The notes: a model not told the origin generated them from the sequence alone. 19,880 bases of DNA from Acanthaster planci (GCF_001949145.1 NW_019091443.1:1128149-1148028); one strand, 5' to 3'; positions 1-8,790 are shown, counted from the first letter of the stretch. A program made the numbers and translations.

Positions 1-37
1 TGTATCCTTCTGTCTCTGTCTTCTTGTTATTGTTAAG

Positions 38-247
38 TTGAAACTTTATCTCAAAGACATACTTCATTCTCTCCAGAAGAATGGGCTTTTTTGTTACCTC
101 CGTAACTCGAAATGCGTGTGTCACATCAACTCATCTAAAAAATGTATTAACAGCACCCCTCTCCCCGATGATAATAGCCTGGTGCTAAAATTAGTTACTA
201 GTGCTGGGCCAGAGTCCAACCCTGGTTGTCATTGTTCGGATCATTAG
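38..247 (+). other. Short ORF ending in a degenerate 2A-like motif; possible LINE 5' fragment
   Basis: This 69-codon ORF ends with LVTSAGPESNPGC just before its stop. The stretch resembles the 2A-like peptides (consensus D-V/I-E-x-N-P-G-P) found near the N-terminus of some CR1/L2-type LINE proteins in marine invertebrates. The E-S-N-P-G core is present, but the Asp, the Val/Ile and the final Pro of the consensus are G, P and C here, so it would not be expected to work as a ribosome-skipping site. No endonuclease domain follows; the frame closes and no LINE sequence is recognisable after it. It could be a LINE remnant in an upstream intron of the transporter gene, or chance. Confidence 0.25.
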
Positions 248-870
248 GGTTTTAATTGGCCTGAGCCCCAATCATCTGAAGTTGTGCACAGTTGTTATGA
301 TGTCATCATGACGTCATTAGGGGTCAAATTACAAGGATTTAAAGTTTAAAAATTTCAGTCATGAACTAGACGGAAGGGTTTGTTGTATCTCAGATGCAAG
401 GGTTTAGGCAGTGGTCAATGATGAAAACAGTGGCCATGAAGTGTGAAAAAAATATTTTAGATTTAAGAGAGATCTTTTGTGATCGCAAATTAGAGTTGTG
501 GTTCTAGGCATGAGTTCAGCAAGGCATTTGTATTTGTGTTAATACTTCATTCTTGTTTGTATTAGTTCTATCTCCTTGCTGGTAGTTCTTAGTCTCTGGA
601 CAATAATTTCTGCAACTTTTTGTTTTCAAGTTTGGCTTGGATATCAGCCGTGATCCCTAGATGTTCAAACATGTACAAGCATGATGCCATAATGACACAG
701 TGATTGATTAAATTACATCAGCAACTGTAGTTCAAACATATCCAACTTCTGGCCGGATCTGTTATTTAAAGGATACATGTGTTATAAAAAGAGGTATAGA
801 GTCTGTTAACAGTGGCTTTATGAAAATTTCACATACAGCGTGTAAGCGTATATTATGTTCAAATTTACAT
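248..870. other. Non-coding, AT-rich stretch with nothing recognised
   Basis: No ORF, splice pair or repeat could be assigned here. The stretch lies upstream of the DIRS left end and is probably intronic sequence of the host transporter gene. It contains a short dyad around tgatgtcatcatgacgtcat (near 299-318). Confidence 0.4.
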
Positions 871-1015
871 GTCTACAGCCTGCAACCCATGCAAATTACC
901 AATACATATGCATTATTTCCTAGTCCATTCCTACGTTCGCTAAATTCTCGCTCACCTAGCAGTGCACCCTCACTTGCTCGACCCCATGAAACAGCCGCTA
1001 TGAATCTTCCTCTTT
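871..1015 (+). repeat. DIRS left inverted terminal repeat with unique outer end
   Basis: Positions 895-1015 align with the reverse complement of 4822-4942 over 121 columns without gaps. About 80% of columns are identical in my hand alignment, including a 21-base exact block that starts at attaccaatacatatgcatt. Positions 871-894 are not shared with the right repeat but match the internal complementary region at 4717-4759, which places the left end of the element at or next to gtctac (871). The short ORFs that cross this repeat on both strands are not genes. Confidence 0.85.
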
Positions 1016-1548
1016 TTCTTAGCACCATTACGACTGAAATTGTTAGACTGTTTGCTTCTTGGGGCCACTTAGTTTGTCCCGTTGGGCCTCGTTCCCAGGT
1101 GGTTGTTGCCAGTTGGCTTCTTCTATTTGTACATAGTTGTGTTTGCATTTCAGTTTAATTTGGAGGAACGTCTATTTGTTTTTTTCTGAAATAAAAAAAA
1201 TTATTAAGGTAGAAGCTTTGCCCTCCTTATTTATATCTTGTTTGGTGGGTGTGTTGCTTTTCCTTTTTCCCCTTTTTTTGTGCATTAGATTCCAATTTAG
1301 GGAGAATGTTGCTACTACCCTGCTTCAATTTCGCTCACTTTGCAAGCCAGGGATAGCTCAGCTTGATAGGACAGTGGTGCAGGAGTTTCGGTCCCTTCAA
1401 GCTTCGGGATTAGGACAGTGCGGTGGTTTACTATTCCCTATCAGTCGTTCGGGATGCAACCTTGCGATACCCATATAAGCTCCAGTACTGTACTGTTGAG
1501 CATGCAAGGTTGCCATGCCCATGACTAGGGCTTCATGCAAACTGTTGC
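1016..1548 (+). other. DIRS internal 5' leader, no domain recognised
   Basis: This part lies between the left terminal repeat and the tandem repeat block. An ORF at 1137-1478 is open but matches no family I know. A tRNA-like A-box (tagctcagcttgatagg, 1354-1370) is present, but no convincing B-box or cloverleaf accompanies it. I treat the stretch as the untranslated leader or a degraded gag start. Confidence 0.35.
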
Positions 1549-2150
1549 CCTACAGGCGAGTTTCAATCGTCTTTGGCCCATCTACACACCCCTGCTGCCT
1601 TCTGGAGCATACATGTAGCAGAGTCTGCCACTCAAGAGAGAGCTCAAGTGATGTATAGCAATTCACACCTTACCATTCCTTCTGATTGCTCGGCTTACTG
1701 TCTGGTCTGGTAACACCACCTATTAAGGGTAACCTTAGAGCAATAGCTCTCCCTGCAGGCCGTGTTCGAGCTGCGAGCACTACCGGCCCATCTACGCTCC
1801 TCTACTGCCTTCTGGAGCATAGCCGAGTGTGCCATTTGAGGGAGCCACTATATGCAGTATGCAGGGCCTTCTTCGAGCTTCTAGCATCATAACACCCCCC
1901 CCCATCTATGTCTCCCTACTGGCCTTCTGGAGCGTAGTTGATTCTGCAACTCAAGTCAGTGTACGGGCAACTCATTGCAGTTACGCCTTACTACTGCCTC
2001 TGATTGCACAGCTTACTGTCCGGTCCGGTAACACCGTTTATATTCCAGTGAAAGTTAACCTCTCGCTACGGGCCTTCTTTGAGCTTCGAGCATCACCATT
2101 GGCCATCTTCTAGAGCATGTGCGAGTCTTCCCCCTTATGCAGAGCAGCTT
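1549..2150 (+). repeat. Degenerate tandem repeat inside the DIRS element, period about 310 bp
   Basis: The block built on 'ggccttcttcgagcttc...catctac...ctgccttctggagcata' recurs near 1549, 1757, 1861 and 2065. A second block, gcttactgtctggtctggta followed by acacc, occurs at about 1692 and 2011. Equivalent points are roughly 308-319 bp apart, with a shorter subunit of about 100 or 208 bp inside. The copies have diverged by substitutions and small indels, so the array is old. It could come from duplication in the leader/gag region, or it could be a small satellite carried by the element. Open frames across it (1686-1892, 1829-2113) are low-information and not taken as genes. Confidence 0.6.
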
Positions 2151-3504
2151 AGGGTGTCACTTGGCACCCTACATGTGGACACTCTGTTGGTGTTCCGAGC
2201 TGCTCCCACTGCACGGATACTGTCCAGATCGAACTAGTATTACAATTGACACACGGTGATCCACTGTTTTTGAGAGAGCATTCCCCCACACAACTTCCTT
2301 GGCAATGCTGCAGCTCTCCCAGGGACCCATACTGGTGGGTGATTTTCTTACCCTCTGCATTTGGCTGGTCTTTGCAATGGCTTCTTGCCCAACCACAGTG
2401 ACTAAGAAAGCGATGGCTCCTGCCCGTTTCCGTGCCAGTCAAGATTCTACCCAAAAATCGGGCCTTCGGTGGTCTCGTCACTCCACACTTCGCCTGAAAA
2501 CACCAAGCCCTCAGGCCTGCTGCGGCATCAATTCAGCCTCCCTCTATTTCTGACTGCCTTCAGAGAGACACCTTACCCACTTGCCCCTCTCCCAACACTC
2601 AGGCTCAGCGGGATACCCCTATTGCTGCTTCTCTTAGCCTAGACTCTCCCTGGTCGTCCGGCTCGAAGGTTCTCCTCCACGAATTAGGATACGCTGCATG
2701 GTCTCACAGAATCTATATCAGCACTTTTCAGCATTACCTTCATCCTCCCTCTGCTACTCACCCGGATCTTGACCCTTATTCCCCACCCCAGGTGCATTCT
2801 TTGTCTGTTACCAGACAGCAGGGTTTCTCATTGTCTCTTCAGCTGTCTTAGCTGGTGTCTGCTGAGAGCCGTTCCTTTGAGCCCCCCCTCTGGTCCTGAC
2901 CCACCTTTGCATATCTCCAACTCAGGTCAGTCTTCTTATGAGAAGGAACCTCTTTTAACGACCTCTCTCCTTCTGAGTCCTGCCTTCGCCTACTCCAGCA
3001 TGAGATGATCAGGTTCTGAGATTTCCCCCTCTGCTCCTCTACAGGATGACCTGAATTGCACTTCATTCAAGTGTCACACTCCATATGCCAGTGTCACCGC
3101 CTACACCACTGTGAGTCACAACCCTTCCCATTCATTCGGCATAACTCGCAAGCATCTTGCACTGCCCACACGTCAGCCCCACCGAGCTCCCCATACCCTC
3201 CCCTATATATGGGAAAGACCTCTTGCAAACTAGTTTGTGGACACAGTGGAATTGGTGGATAAACACCAAAACAATTCTTGTCCTCGTCTCCCCTCCCAGT
3301 CCCACGCACCAGTCGAGTGCTGTTCTGTCCTCTCTAAAACCCACACAGACAGTGCCGAGTGATGCAGACCTGAAGGGAACATCCAACATTGCCTCCATTT
3401 CTGTTGGTGTTGACGCCAATGTCTACAATAATTCACAGGTGGCCTCAATTCCCAAATTTATAGCTACTATCTACGGTGGAAAGGTTGTGGCAGGCATCTG
3501 GCTG
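2151..3504 (+). pseudogene. Probable DIRS gag relic, heavily degraded
   Basis: The position between the leader and the reverse transcriptase, together with stretches rich in Pro, Ser and charged residues, suggests a former gag region. No frame stays open for long. Short fragments (2299-2553, 2769-3008, 3157-3555) lie in different frames, as expected after several frameshifts. A small Cys/His cluster (HSVGVPSCSHCTD, near 2175) might be the remains of a gag zinc-binding motif, but this is weak. The call rests on context more than on conserved residues, and I cannot place a start codon. Confidence 0.4.
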
Positions 3505-4065
3505 GTAAGTTGGGTCCTTGTGTCAACTCCTTTGGCTACTCCCTCTGATTCATGACTTGCCCTTCGGCCCAACTGTTTCTCGAACTCCAAGCTCTGTCAA
3601 CAGGATCTAATGAAAGGTGTTGGGATTGGACACAACCTCAAAAAAGAAAAAAGGAGACAGGTTTGTCCATCCCGATAATTATTCAACATCAACTCAACCC
3701 CTGACATTTCCAACCCAGGCTTCATTGGTGGATCTGAAACTGCCTTACTACACATTACAGTCCACCCACGGGACTGCAAGTTTTTCTACTTCGCCTACAA
3801 TAGAGGAACTTCTGAGTTTCGGGCCTCTCACTCGGGCAATGTCCTCACCCGATTGGCCAAATTTTTGCAATGTACCCTCACCAGTTTAATAGTCATTTCC
3901 ACAATCGAATACATTGACGACTGACTCGTATGCAGATGTCCAGATGAGGCTGGAGCTTACCCTGGCATCAAATACAGGCTTACCAGCCATCTGGGATTCT
4001 TAATATGCGATCATAAGAAATCCCGTCCTTATCCATTTTCTGATTTAACTAAAACCTAAACCAGA
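3505..4065 (+). pseudogene. DIRS reverse transcriptase relic
   Basis: A reverse transcriptase domain can be followed across two frames. It begins with a short GYSL-type motif (near 3530), continues with a Lys-rich 'KKKGDR' stretch (about 3635), and then motif A as VDLK (about 3726-3740). After a frameshift come ITVHPRDCKFFYFAYN (3754-3801) and a fragment beginning EFRAS, where the family has its conserved 'FRALPFG' region. The catalytic YIDD is encoded at 3910-3921. The next codon is TGA where the family has Trp (YIDDW), a one-base change. LGFLICDHKKS (near 3979-4011) matches the region after the catalytic loop. In DIRS elements RT copies the RNA into a circular DNA intermediate. At least one frameshift and two or more stops make this copy inactive. 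RNase H does not follow; the sequence moves almost directly to the recombinase end. Confidence 0.8.
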
Positions 4066-4136
4066 CTCCCTCCTTCCAGTCTCCAGACCTTCGTTCCGGC
4101 AACCTGGTCATTGGCAACCACCTCCTTAAATAAACT

Positions 4137-4590
4137 TTGGTGTCCTGTCCACATGTTGAAGTGGTATCTCAATCAGACAAAGGATATCCAAGAGTCACAC
4201 TCACAGCTGTTCATCACATCTACCAGACCTTGTCTGGTTTCCAGAGACACAATTGCAAAGTGGATAGCTTTAATTTGCTAGTATTGACTGGTCGTACTAG
4301 CCCAAATGAGCAATTTAGAAGACGTATTTGCACTCATGATGTCCGGGCCACTTCCTCTTCGTGGGCCTACTTTAAGGGGGTTTCGGTAATAGATATTTCT
4401 GAAGCTGCATGTGTGGAATCTCCTTCAACATTCACCTCCTGTGATCTCAATGATGTTTTGCAGGGGACCATGCATATGGACTCGCCGTGCACCGGACGGC
4501 TCACTGGCCCCCTCCTCTACCTCTACAAGGGGGCACACTCAAGCAATCCCTATGGTGAATCTGGATTGTGTTTTTCTTAATTTGATATTG
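4137..4590 (+). pseudogene. DIRS tyrosine recombinase, C-terminal half, catalytic Tyr lost
   Basis: The 147-codon frame holds the end of a tyrosine recombinase, the enzyme that inserts the circular DNA copy. The box II motif H-x-x-R is present as HDVR (4335-4346) in the family context 'HDVRATSSSWAYFKGVS'. It is followed by helices ending in STFTSCDLNDV. In relatives this last stretch reads S-x-Y-L-R-D-V with the nucleophilic Tyr. Here the aligned codon at 4443-4445 is GAT (Asp), one base from TAT. The first part of the catalytic domain, with the box I Arg, is missing. Without the Tyr the protein could not form the covalent DNA intermediate, so it is a relic. Confidence 0.85.
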
Positions 4591-4716
4591 TGCATAACCA
4601 TCACAGTGCATGTGTATTTCTATCTTTGCATTCACCTTCCTTTGCCTCCTTAGTCATGGCTGGGGTGTTGGTGGTGCGTCCTCATTTTCCCGCCATCCTC
4701 AGGTTCGGTGCTACGC
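4591..4716 (+). other. DIRS non-coding spacer before the internal complementary region
   Basis: Sequence between the recombinase stop and the complementary region. No coding or structural signal is recognised. Confidence 0.4.
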
Positions 4717-4820
4717 TGCATATGTAATGGTAATCTGCGTTGGTTTGCAGGCAGTAGACTCCCCCCCCCCCCACCTGGAGTGGGTTGAGTCTACTTCTGC
4801 ATACCTACCAGATTACTAAT
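4717..4820 (+). repeat. DIRS internal complementary region
   Basis: The left arm (4717-4759) is the reverse complement of the left outer end (871-912), with roughly 37 of 42 positions matching and one gap. The right arm (about 4760-4820) is the reverse complement of the right outer end and start of the right repeat (about 4934-4984). Together they read as the reverse complement of the junction that would form if the element's two ends were joined in a circle. In DIRS elements this region is thought to guide completion and circularisation of the cDNA. A run of 12 C (4761-4772) sits at the junction, longer than the 4-base G run at the real right end, and suggests later expansion. Confidence 0.85.
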
Positions 4821-4821
4821 T

Positions 4822-4984
4822 AAAGAGGAAGAATTAAGGCGGCTGCTTGGCGGGGTCAAACGAGTGAGGGCACACTGTCAGGTGATTGAGAATTTAGTGA
4901 ATGCTGTAATGGACTAGGAACTAATGCATATGTATTGGTAATCTGGTAGGTGTGTATTATACTCAACCCACTCTAGGTGGGGAG
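4822..4984 (+). repeat. DIRS right inverted terminal repeat with unique outer end
   Basis: Positions 4822-4942 are the inverted copy of 895-1015. Positions 4943-4984, ending in ctctaggtggggag, extend beyond the shared repeat and are matched only by the internal complementary region. Such an extension on the right repeat is a known DIRS feature. The terminus is placed at about 4984, uncertain by a few bases. Confidence 0.83.
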
Positions 4985-5018
4985 AATTTACAGCTCTACC
5001 CCATTCTGTATTTAATAG

Positions 5019-5124
5019 GTCTCAGCTTGGAAGAGAAATCTGTTACGAGCTTCAATAGTTGTTGCCCAACTTGGTTGTGCATTTGCCCTCAAAGATGAGT
5101 TTGCATATATCTCTGCACTAACAG
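5019..5124 (+). CDS. SLC36-like amino acid transporter, penultimate exon (partial gene)
   Basis: The exon follows a pyrimidine-rich tract and acceptor (ctgtatttaatag, ending 5018) and ends at a consensus donor (acag|gtaagc, GT at 5125). It encodes about 35 residues that start VSAWKRNLLRASIVV and end with YISALTG. The pattern R-x-x-L near the start, a hydrophobic membrane helix, then I-S-x-x-G matches the late membrane segments of SLC36 proton-coupled amino acid transporters ('RTVLV...LVISLVG'). These carry small amino acids with protons across lysosomal or plasma membranes. The exon ends in phase 1 (ACA G), and joining to 13935 gives Thr-Gly-Ala-Ile-Gly-Ser, which continues the family pattern. 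An alternative acceptor at ctcag (5021-5025) would break the reading frame less naturally. SLC32/SLC38-type relatives of the same superfamily remain possible. Confidence 0.78.
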
Positions 5125-6899
5125 GTAAGCATCCACAGTTGCTCTTAACTAGTAACCTGCTGTATATGGAGCTACATATATGTAGTTCAACAATATGTAA
5201 AAAGGGAATTTTTAATTTAACTCAGAATTCATGTGTAGATTTCATTTGATAAAAGATCAGAAACCAGCTTAATGTTTAATGAGTGCCACTGTAATTACTT
5301 TTGAATAATTGAACTATTACATTATTGAAAAAAGACTAGTGTGTTGCTAGTCTGCTGCTGTATTGAAAAAGAAATATGAAAATATTTGTTTTATTCCACA
5401 GAACTGAAGGTTTATATTTGTTTTATGTATGTTGGACTGATTTTTTTCCCTGTGCAGTGAAGAAGCATTTCTTTAGGCAAAGATTTTCAGCTGTTTCAGG
5501 TGCTTGTTTGTGTTAAAATGTTTGGCTTTTCTAGAATTTGCCATACTTAGACATTCAATCTATTTGCTGAACAAAACAGAATGTTTCAAACTTCTTTTTC
5601 TGAAACCTTGGCTAGGCAACGTAGATTTGTGTGTGAGGAAAATTTTGTGATGTCCTGATGATGTCATGAAAAAGTACACATCTTTGATTCACTTACATAG
5701 GATATGATCTGATTCACTTAACTTTCATAGGGTTGGTAAAACATTATGATCATATTTGTGTAGTTAAATCACGATGACGTTATCACTTGATTTATATTAA
5801 GGTTTTTTATATTTTTGAAAAACCCATTTACCATGTACACCATGCATTCTGAAATGTATATGAGGAAACACACAAATCAACTGTGACTGTTACAAAGTAA
5901 TAATTTTGGCTGATATTGTAAGCACTAGTTGTCTTCATATAATGCCCCCTCTGGGCCTTCTCATGTATCTCAAACTTGACACTCTTGCCAATAGGGCTGT
6001 ACTGGGTTTATGATGTTGAAATTTCCATGGGTGTGCCTATTAGTAAGCGAAACAGAGACAAATAACCCGGATGTAAAATAGCCATAATGTCTCACTTAAT
6101 GAGACGAATGAAATCTGGACCCATACAGGGCTTAAAATAACATAGCAGTTCATCCTGGCTTATTTTATCCATGGCGCAAGAGGTACAAAGGCTCATTGTC
6201 GTTCAGTTCACAATGTAAAACAGTCTCTGTTAAGTACATTAAAAAACAAATGGAACTCCCTAATCAGCCCTGTATGCAATGGGAATAAAAACTCCCATTA
6301 ATAAAACAATGCTTGACCAGGAATTTATTGGTTCCTAACACTTCCTCTGTGTTGATGTCACTGACTTGTACTGAAATCAGTGAAAAAAATAACACGTGGG
6401 CAGAGGGCGAATTTACCTGAGAAATTCCTTAAAGAGCCCCCAAAAGGCCTGAAAACGTGCATTCGAGGCAACAGGAAAATGCAAGACACCCTCATAAATT
6501 GGGAGTTAATATGAAAAAAATTAGTAGCATTTAGTTGGATTGGTATCACATACCCTTCCAACAAAGGACGAGAACATCATGCCTCACATTGTTCGAAAAT
6601 TTTAGAAGCTTGCTTCATGAAGAATTCAATAAAAGCAGTGTCAAAGTTCAGGAATGAGGAACCTTCTATATATAATGCTTTTAATATGTGTCACGCCAGT
6701 CAATCGATACCCTTTGATAAAGCTTGTATATGTCTGGCTACTGCTTCGATCATATCATGTGAAGATCAAATGAGTTTATAGGGTGGACCAGACCAGACTA
6801 TATGCATGCACTGCATACAGGGCGAGACTAGCCCTGTGCAAACGTACATACATACTTTACGGCGCTAAATCTGGTTTTTTGCTGCGTGACTGATGAATT
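5125..6899. other. Intronic stretch with nothing recognised
   Basis: AT-rich sequence with no open frame above about 70 codons and no recognised repeat. The - strand ORF at 6358-6564 has no family resemblance. I did not find hAT terminal inverted repeats here, although cagggcgagactagccctg (6818-6836) is a small dyad close to the start of the transposase relic. Confidence 0.4.
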
Positions 6900-6905
6900 G
6901 CTTTC

Positions 6906-7264
6906 TTAAGCCACAACCTGGATCATCTAAGGCACCATTAAGACAACTAGAAAGTGAAGAAACATCTCAAGCTGCCCCTGAACAAAAGAAAAAGAAGAAA
7001 AACCTATCATAAACGAGTATATCAGGAAAATATGGGAACTACATGGAGATTGGGTGCACATTTCCAGGGACAGCAGAGGGGCTTGTGGCCAGGGCCTGAG
7101 AGTGTTAAAGATTCAATGTATAGCCTGCAAGGAGTATTGGCACAAAACTTTTTGGAGCAACAGGGGATCAGTGACCAAGGATCCATTCATTCTCGGCACT
7201 GGAGATTCCAAGAAATATTCTGCACTGAGACACACAGAAAGTGATGGGCGCAGAGCTACATATG
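6906..7264 (+). pseudogene. hAT transposase relic, exon 1 (zinc-finger-like N-terminus)
   Basis: The block starts with a polar, Lys-rich leader (about 6930-7010, containing a TAA) and then, in another frame, encodes IQCIACKEYWHKTFW and YSALRHTESDGR. The C-x2-C pair followed by an R-H-x-E/T-S-D pattern resembles the BED-like zinc finger that opens ZNF862-type hAT proteins and binds transposon DNA. The donor is gtatgt at 7265. At least one frameshift lies between the leader and the finger. The true start codon cannot be set. Confidence 0.6.
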
Positions 7265-7412
7265 GTATGTAATTTTGCCACACCACTCCTACTTTTCAAA
7301 TTTCCCAATTTTTTTTTAATTATCGTTTTTAATTATTACCCTTTTTTGCATTTTTTTTCTTATGGAACATTTAAGTTGCACGTCTCTTTATCTTTCTATA
7401 CACTTTTTTCAG

Positions 7413-7801
7413 ACTGTTGGAAAAAGGACATGCAGTTCAAAGTAGCGATATTGCAGATGATAACAGGTGTGAACGAGAAGAGTTTTAGCAAAATGGTAAA
7501 AGTCTTCAACATATGTTATCACCTTGCAAAGCACAAGTTCTCTTTTTTGTACTTTCCATCACTGGCAGGGCTGGAGAAGCGACATGGTGTGTAGCTTGGA
7601 ACAACTTATCTAAATCCAATCAAGGCCCATACATTCACTGAATTTCTGGCAGAAAACATCCGCCTTGAACTGAACTGTGCTGTCAAAGATGCACACTACA
7701 TGAGCATTCTTGTTGATGGCATCATGGACAGGAGCTTTCTGGAGGAGCTGGTGTACGTCAAATACCTGGATGGTGGGCATGCCATGAACACGTTTCTTTG
7801 G
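7413..7801 (+). pseudogene. hAT transposase relic, exon 2 (first catalytic Asp)
   Basis: After the acceptor cacttttttcag (ending 7412) the block encodes a helical region (KVAILQMITGVNEKSF), KFSFLYFPSLAGLEKRHGV, a TAG stop, then TYLNPIKAHTFTEFLAEN and SILVDGIMDRS. The Asp of VDG (codon 7715-7717) is in the place of the first catalytic Asp of hAT transposases ('SVIVDGSTDKS' in relatives). VYVKYLDGGHAMNTFL follows. The donor is gtgagg at 7802. The reading frame that runs past 7802 to 8080 is intron read-through, not protein. Confidence 0.75.
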
Positions 7802-7952
7802 GTGAGGATTTTTAAAATTGATTTAGACGATTTCAAAAATATAAATGCACCATGTTATTTCACTGCTAAGATTGTTCACAAATATGGTACAGTGATTACT
7901 GAACCCTTTCTTAATTTATTCTATGTTTTCTTTTTTCCACTTAATATTTCAG

Positions 7953-8097
7953 CATCGAAGATGTTGAAAATGCCACAACTGATGGTGTTCTTGGGGCATT
8001 TGACAGCTAATTTACCAGACATGACACCCCATCCTGGAAGAGAAACCAAATTGGCTTCTGTGCAAATTGAGCAAGTGTGAACTTTGGTTGCAGATAG
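7953..8097 (+). pseudogene. hAT transposase relic, exon 3 (second catalytic site, mutated)
   Basis: The block follows acceptor ttaatatttcag (ending 7952) and ends at gtgagc (8098). It encodes IEDVENATTDGVLGAFDS, a TAA, then HDTPSWKRNQIGFCAN, a TGA and ASVNFGCR. Relatives read G-x-D-G-A-S-V-M at this point. Here the catalytic Asp codon is AAT (8065-8067) and the next codon is TGA. The phase after exon 2 is off by one base, so a one-base change sits near the junction. Confidence 0.72.
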
Positions 8098-8200
8098 GTG
8101 AGCTGTGTTTAAAAAAAAAGTTATTTTCAAAATATAACCACTTTTGAAGTCCTGGAGAAAAAGTGATTTTTTTTTTAACTATACTGGTAATAAAGAGAAA

Positions 8201-8312
8201 AATGAATGCATGAATGAGTGGGATGAGTGAGTGAGTGAGTGAGCGAGCGAGTGAGTGAGTGAGTGAGTGAGCGAGCGAGCGAGCGAGGGTGGATGGGTGG
8301 GCAAGTGAGTGA
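8201..8312 (+). repeat. Tetranucleotide microsatellite (gagt/gagc)n
   Basis: A run of gagt and gagc units with an uninterrupted core at about 8224-8288, flanked by imperfect gaat/ggat/ggtg units. It lies in the intron between hAT exons 3 and 4. The Ser-Leu-Ala/Thr-His-rich - strand frames here are products of the repeat. Confidence 0.9.
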
Positions 8313-8467
8313 AATAGAACAGCGTGTTGGTTTATACATGTAGAGCCCATAAACTATAAAAATGTTAAATGATAAATTAGATGTTATTGCTATCAATCTT
8401 GCAAATCCGGGAAATAACATGAAATGCTTATTTATGTATAAAAAATGCTTTTAAAATTCACTCTCAG

Positions 8468-8583
8468 GTTTTGCCAGAAAACTGGAAGTGGAGATGCCCT
8501 GGGTAGTTGAGATTCATTGCATAGCACACAGACTTGAGTTGGCAGCCAAGGACACTTACAAGAACACATTCTTCACCAAAGAG
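8468..8583 (+). pseudogene. hAT transposase relic, exon 4
   Basis: Bounded by acceptor cactctcag (ending 8467) and donor gtactt (8584). In frame it encodes FARKLEVEMPWVVEIHCIAH and RLELAAKDTYKNTFFTKE, which match the 'HCxAHRLELA' segment of hAT transposases almost without damage. The junction to exon 5 is phase 0 and gives F-F-T-K-E-I-D, a good family match. Confidence 0.78.
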
Positions 8584-8750
8584 GTACTTTAATACCATGC
8601 TTGTTGAGTTGCCCTCTAAATAAGTGAAGCATTTTTATTCCTTTGTTATCAGTAAAGACTGCCAAGTAAGTGACAATTGTGATTTACAGTGATTTGTGAT
8701 GTTATTAGGGCTTGTCACTGTCAACAAAACATGGTATTTATGATACATAA

Positions 8751-8790
8751 TGATACATAATATGTATCATGAATTGCATATATATGCAAT
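8751..8790. repeat. Two adjacent short palindromes
   Basis: tgatacata-a-tatgtatca (8751-8769) and attgcatatatatgcaat (8773-8790) are perfect dyads lying side by side in the intron between hAT exons 4 and 5. No function is assigned. Confidence 0.6.

Larger units (their letters stand above)
871..4984 (+). mobile_element. Decayed DIRS-type tyrosine-recombinase retrotransposon, about 4.1 kb
   Basis: The boundaries come from the ends themselves. A 121-bp inverted terminal repeat (895-1015 against 4822-4942) is flanked by unique outer ends (871-894 and 4943-4984). A region inside the right end (4717-4820) is the reverse complement of both outer ends placed side by side. That is the arrangement known for DIRS elements, which have inverted repeats and an internal complementary region and integrate by tyrosine recombinase, so no target-site duplication is expected. 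Coding relics run in the + direction: gag-like sequence, reverse transcriptase (about 3505-4065) and recombinase C-terminus (about 4137-4590). The RNase H and first half of the recombinase seem deleted, which fits the length being below the usual 5-6 kb. Frameshifts and stops throughout make it non-autonomous. Confidence 0.85.

Noticed and set aside
820-1158. Overlapping ORFs on both strands
   Set aside because: They lie across the DIRS left inverted repeat; conservation there is explained by the repeat and not by protein.
1549-2150. Repeat block considered as a CRISPR array
   Set aside because: The units are about 310 bp, degenerate and without uniform spacers, in a eukaryotic transposon.
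2149-2481. 110-codon - strand ORF with several Cys
   Set aside because: It is antisense to the DIRS element and the Cys spacing fits no zinc-binding motif I recognise.
6818-6836. cagggc...gccctg dyad as a hAT terminal repeat
   Set aside because: Both halves are at the same place and no matching inverted copy was found after 9946.
7802-8080. Open frame continuing from hAT exon 2
   Set aside because: The frame reads through an interval with gtgagg and ttcag borders, and the protein similarity resumes in another frame at 7953.
8012-8420. - strand ORFs rich in Ser-Leu-Thr-His repeats
   Set aside because: They are translations of the (gagt/gagc)n microsatellite.
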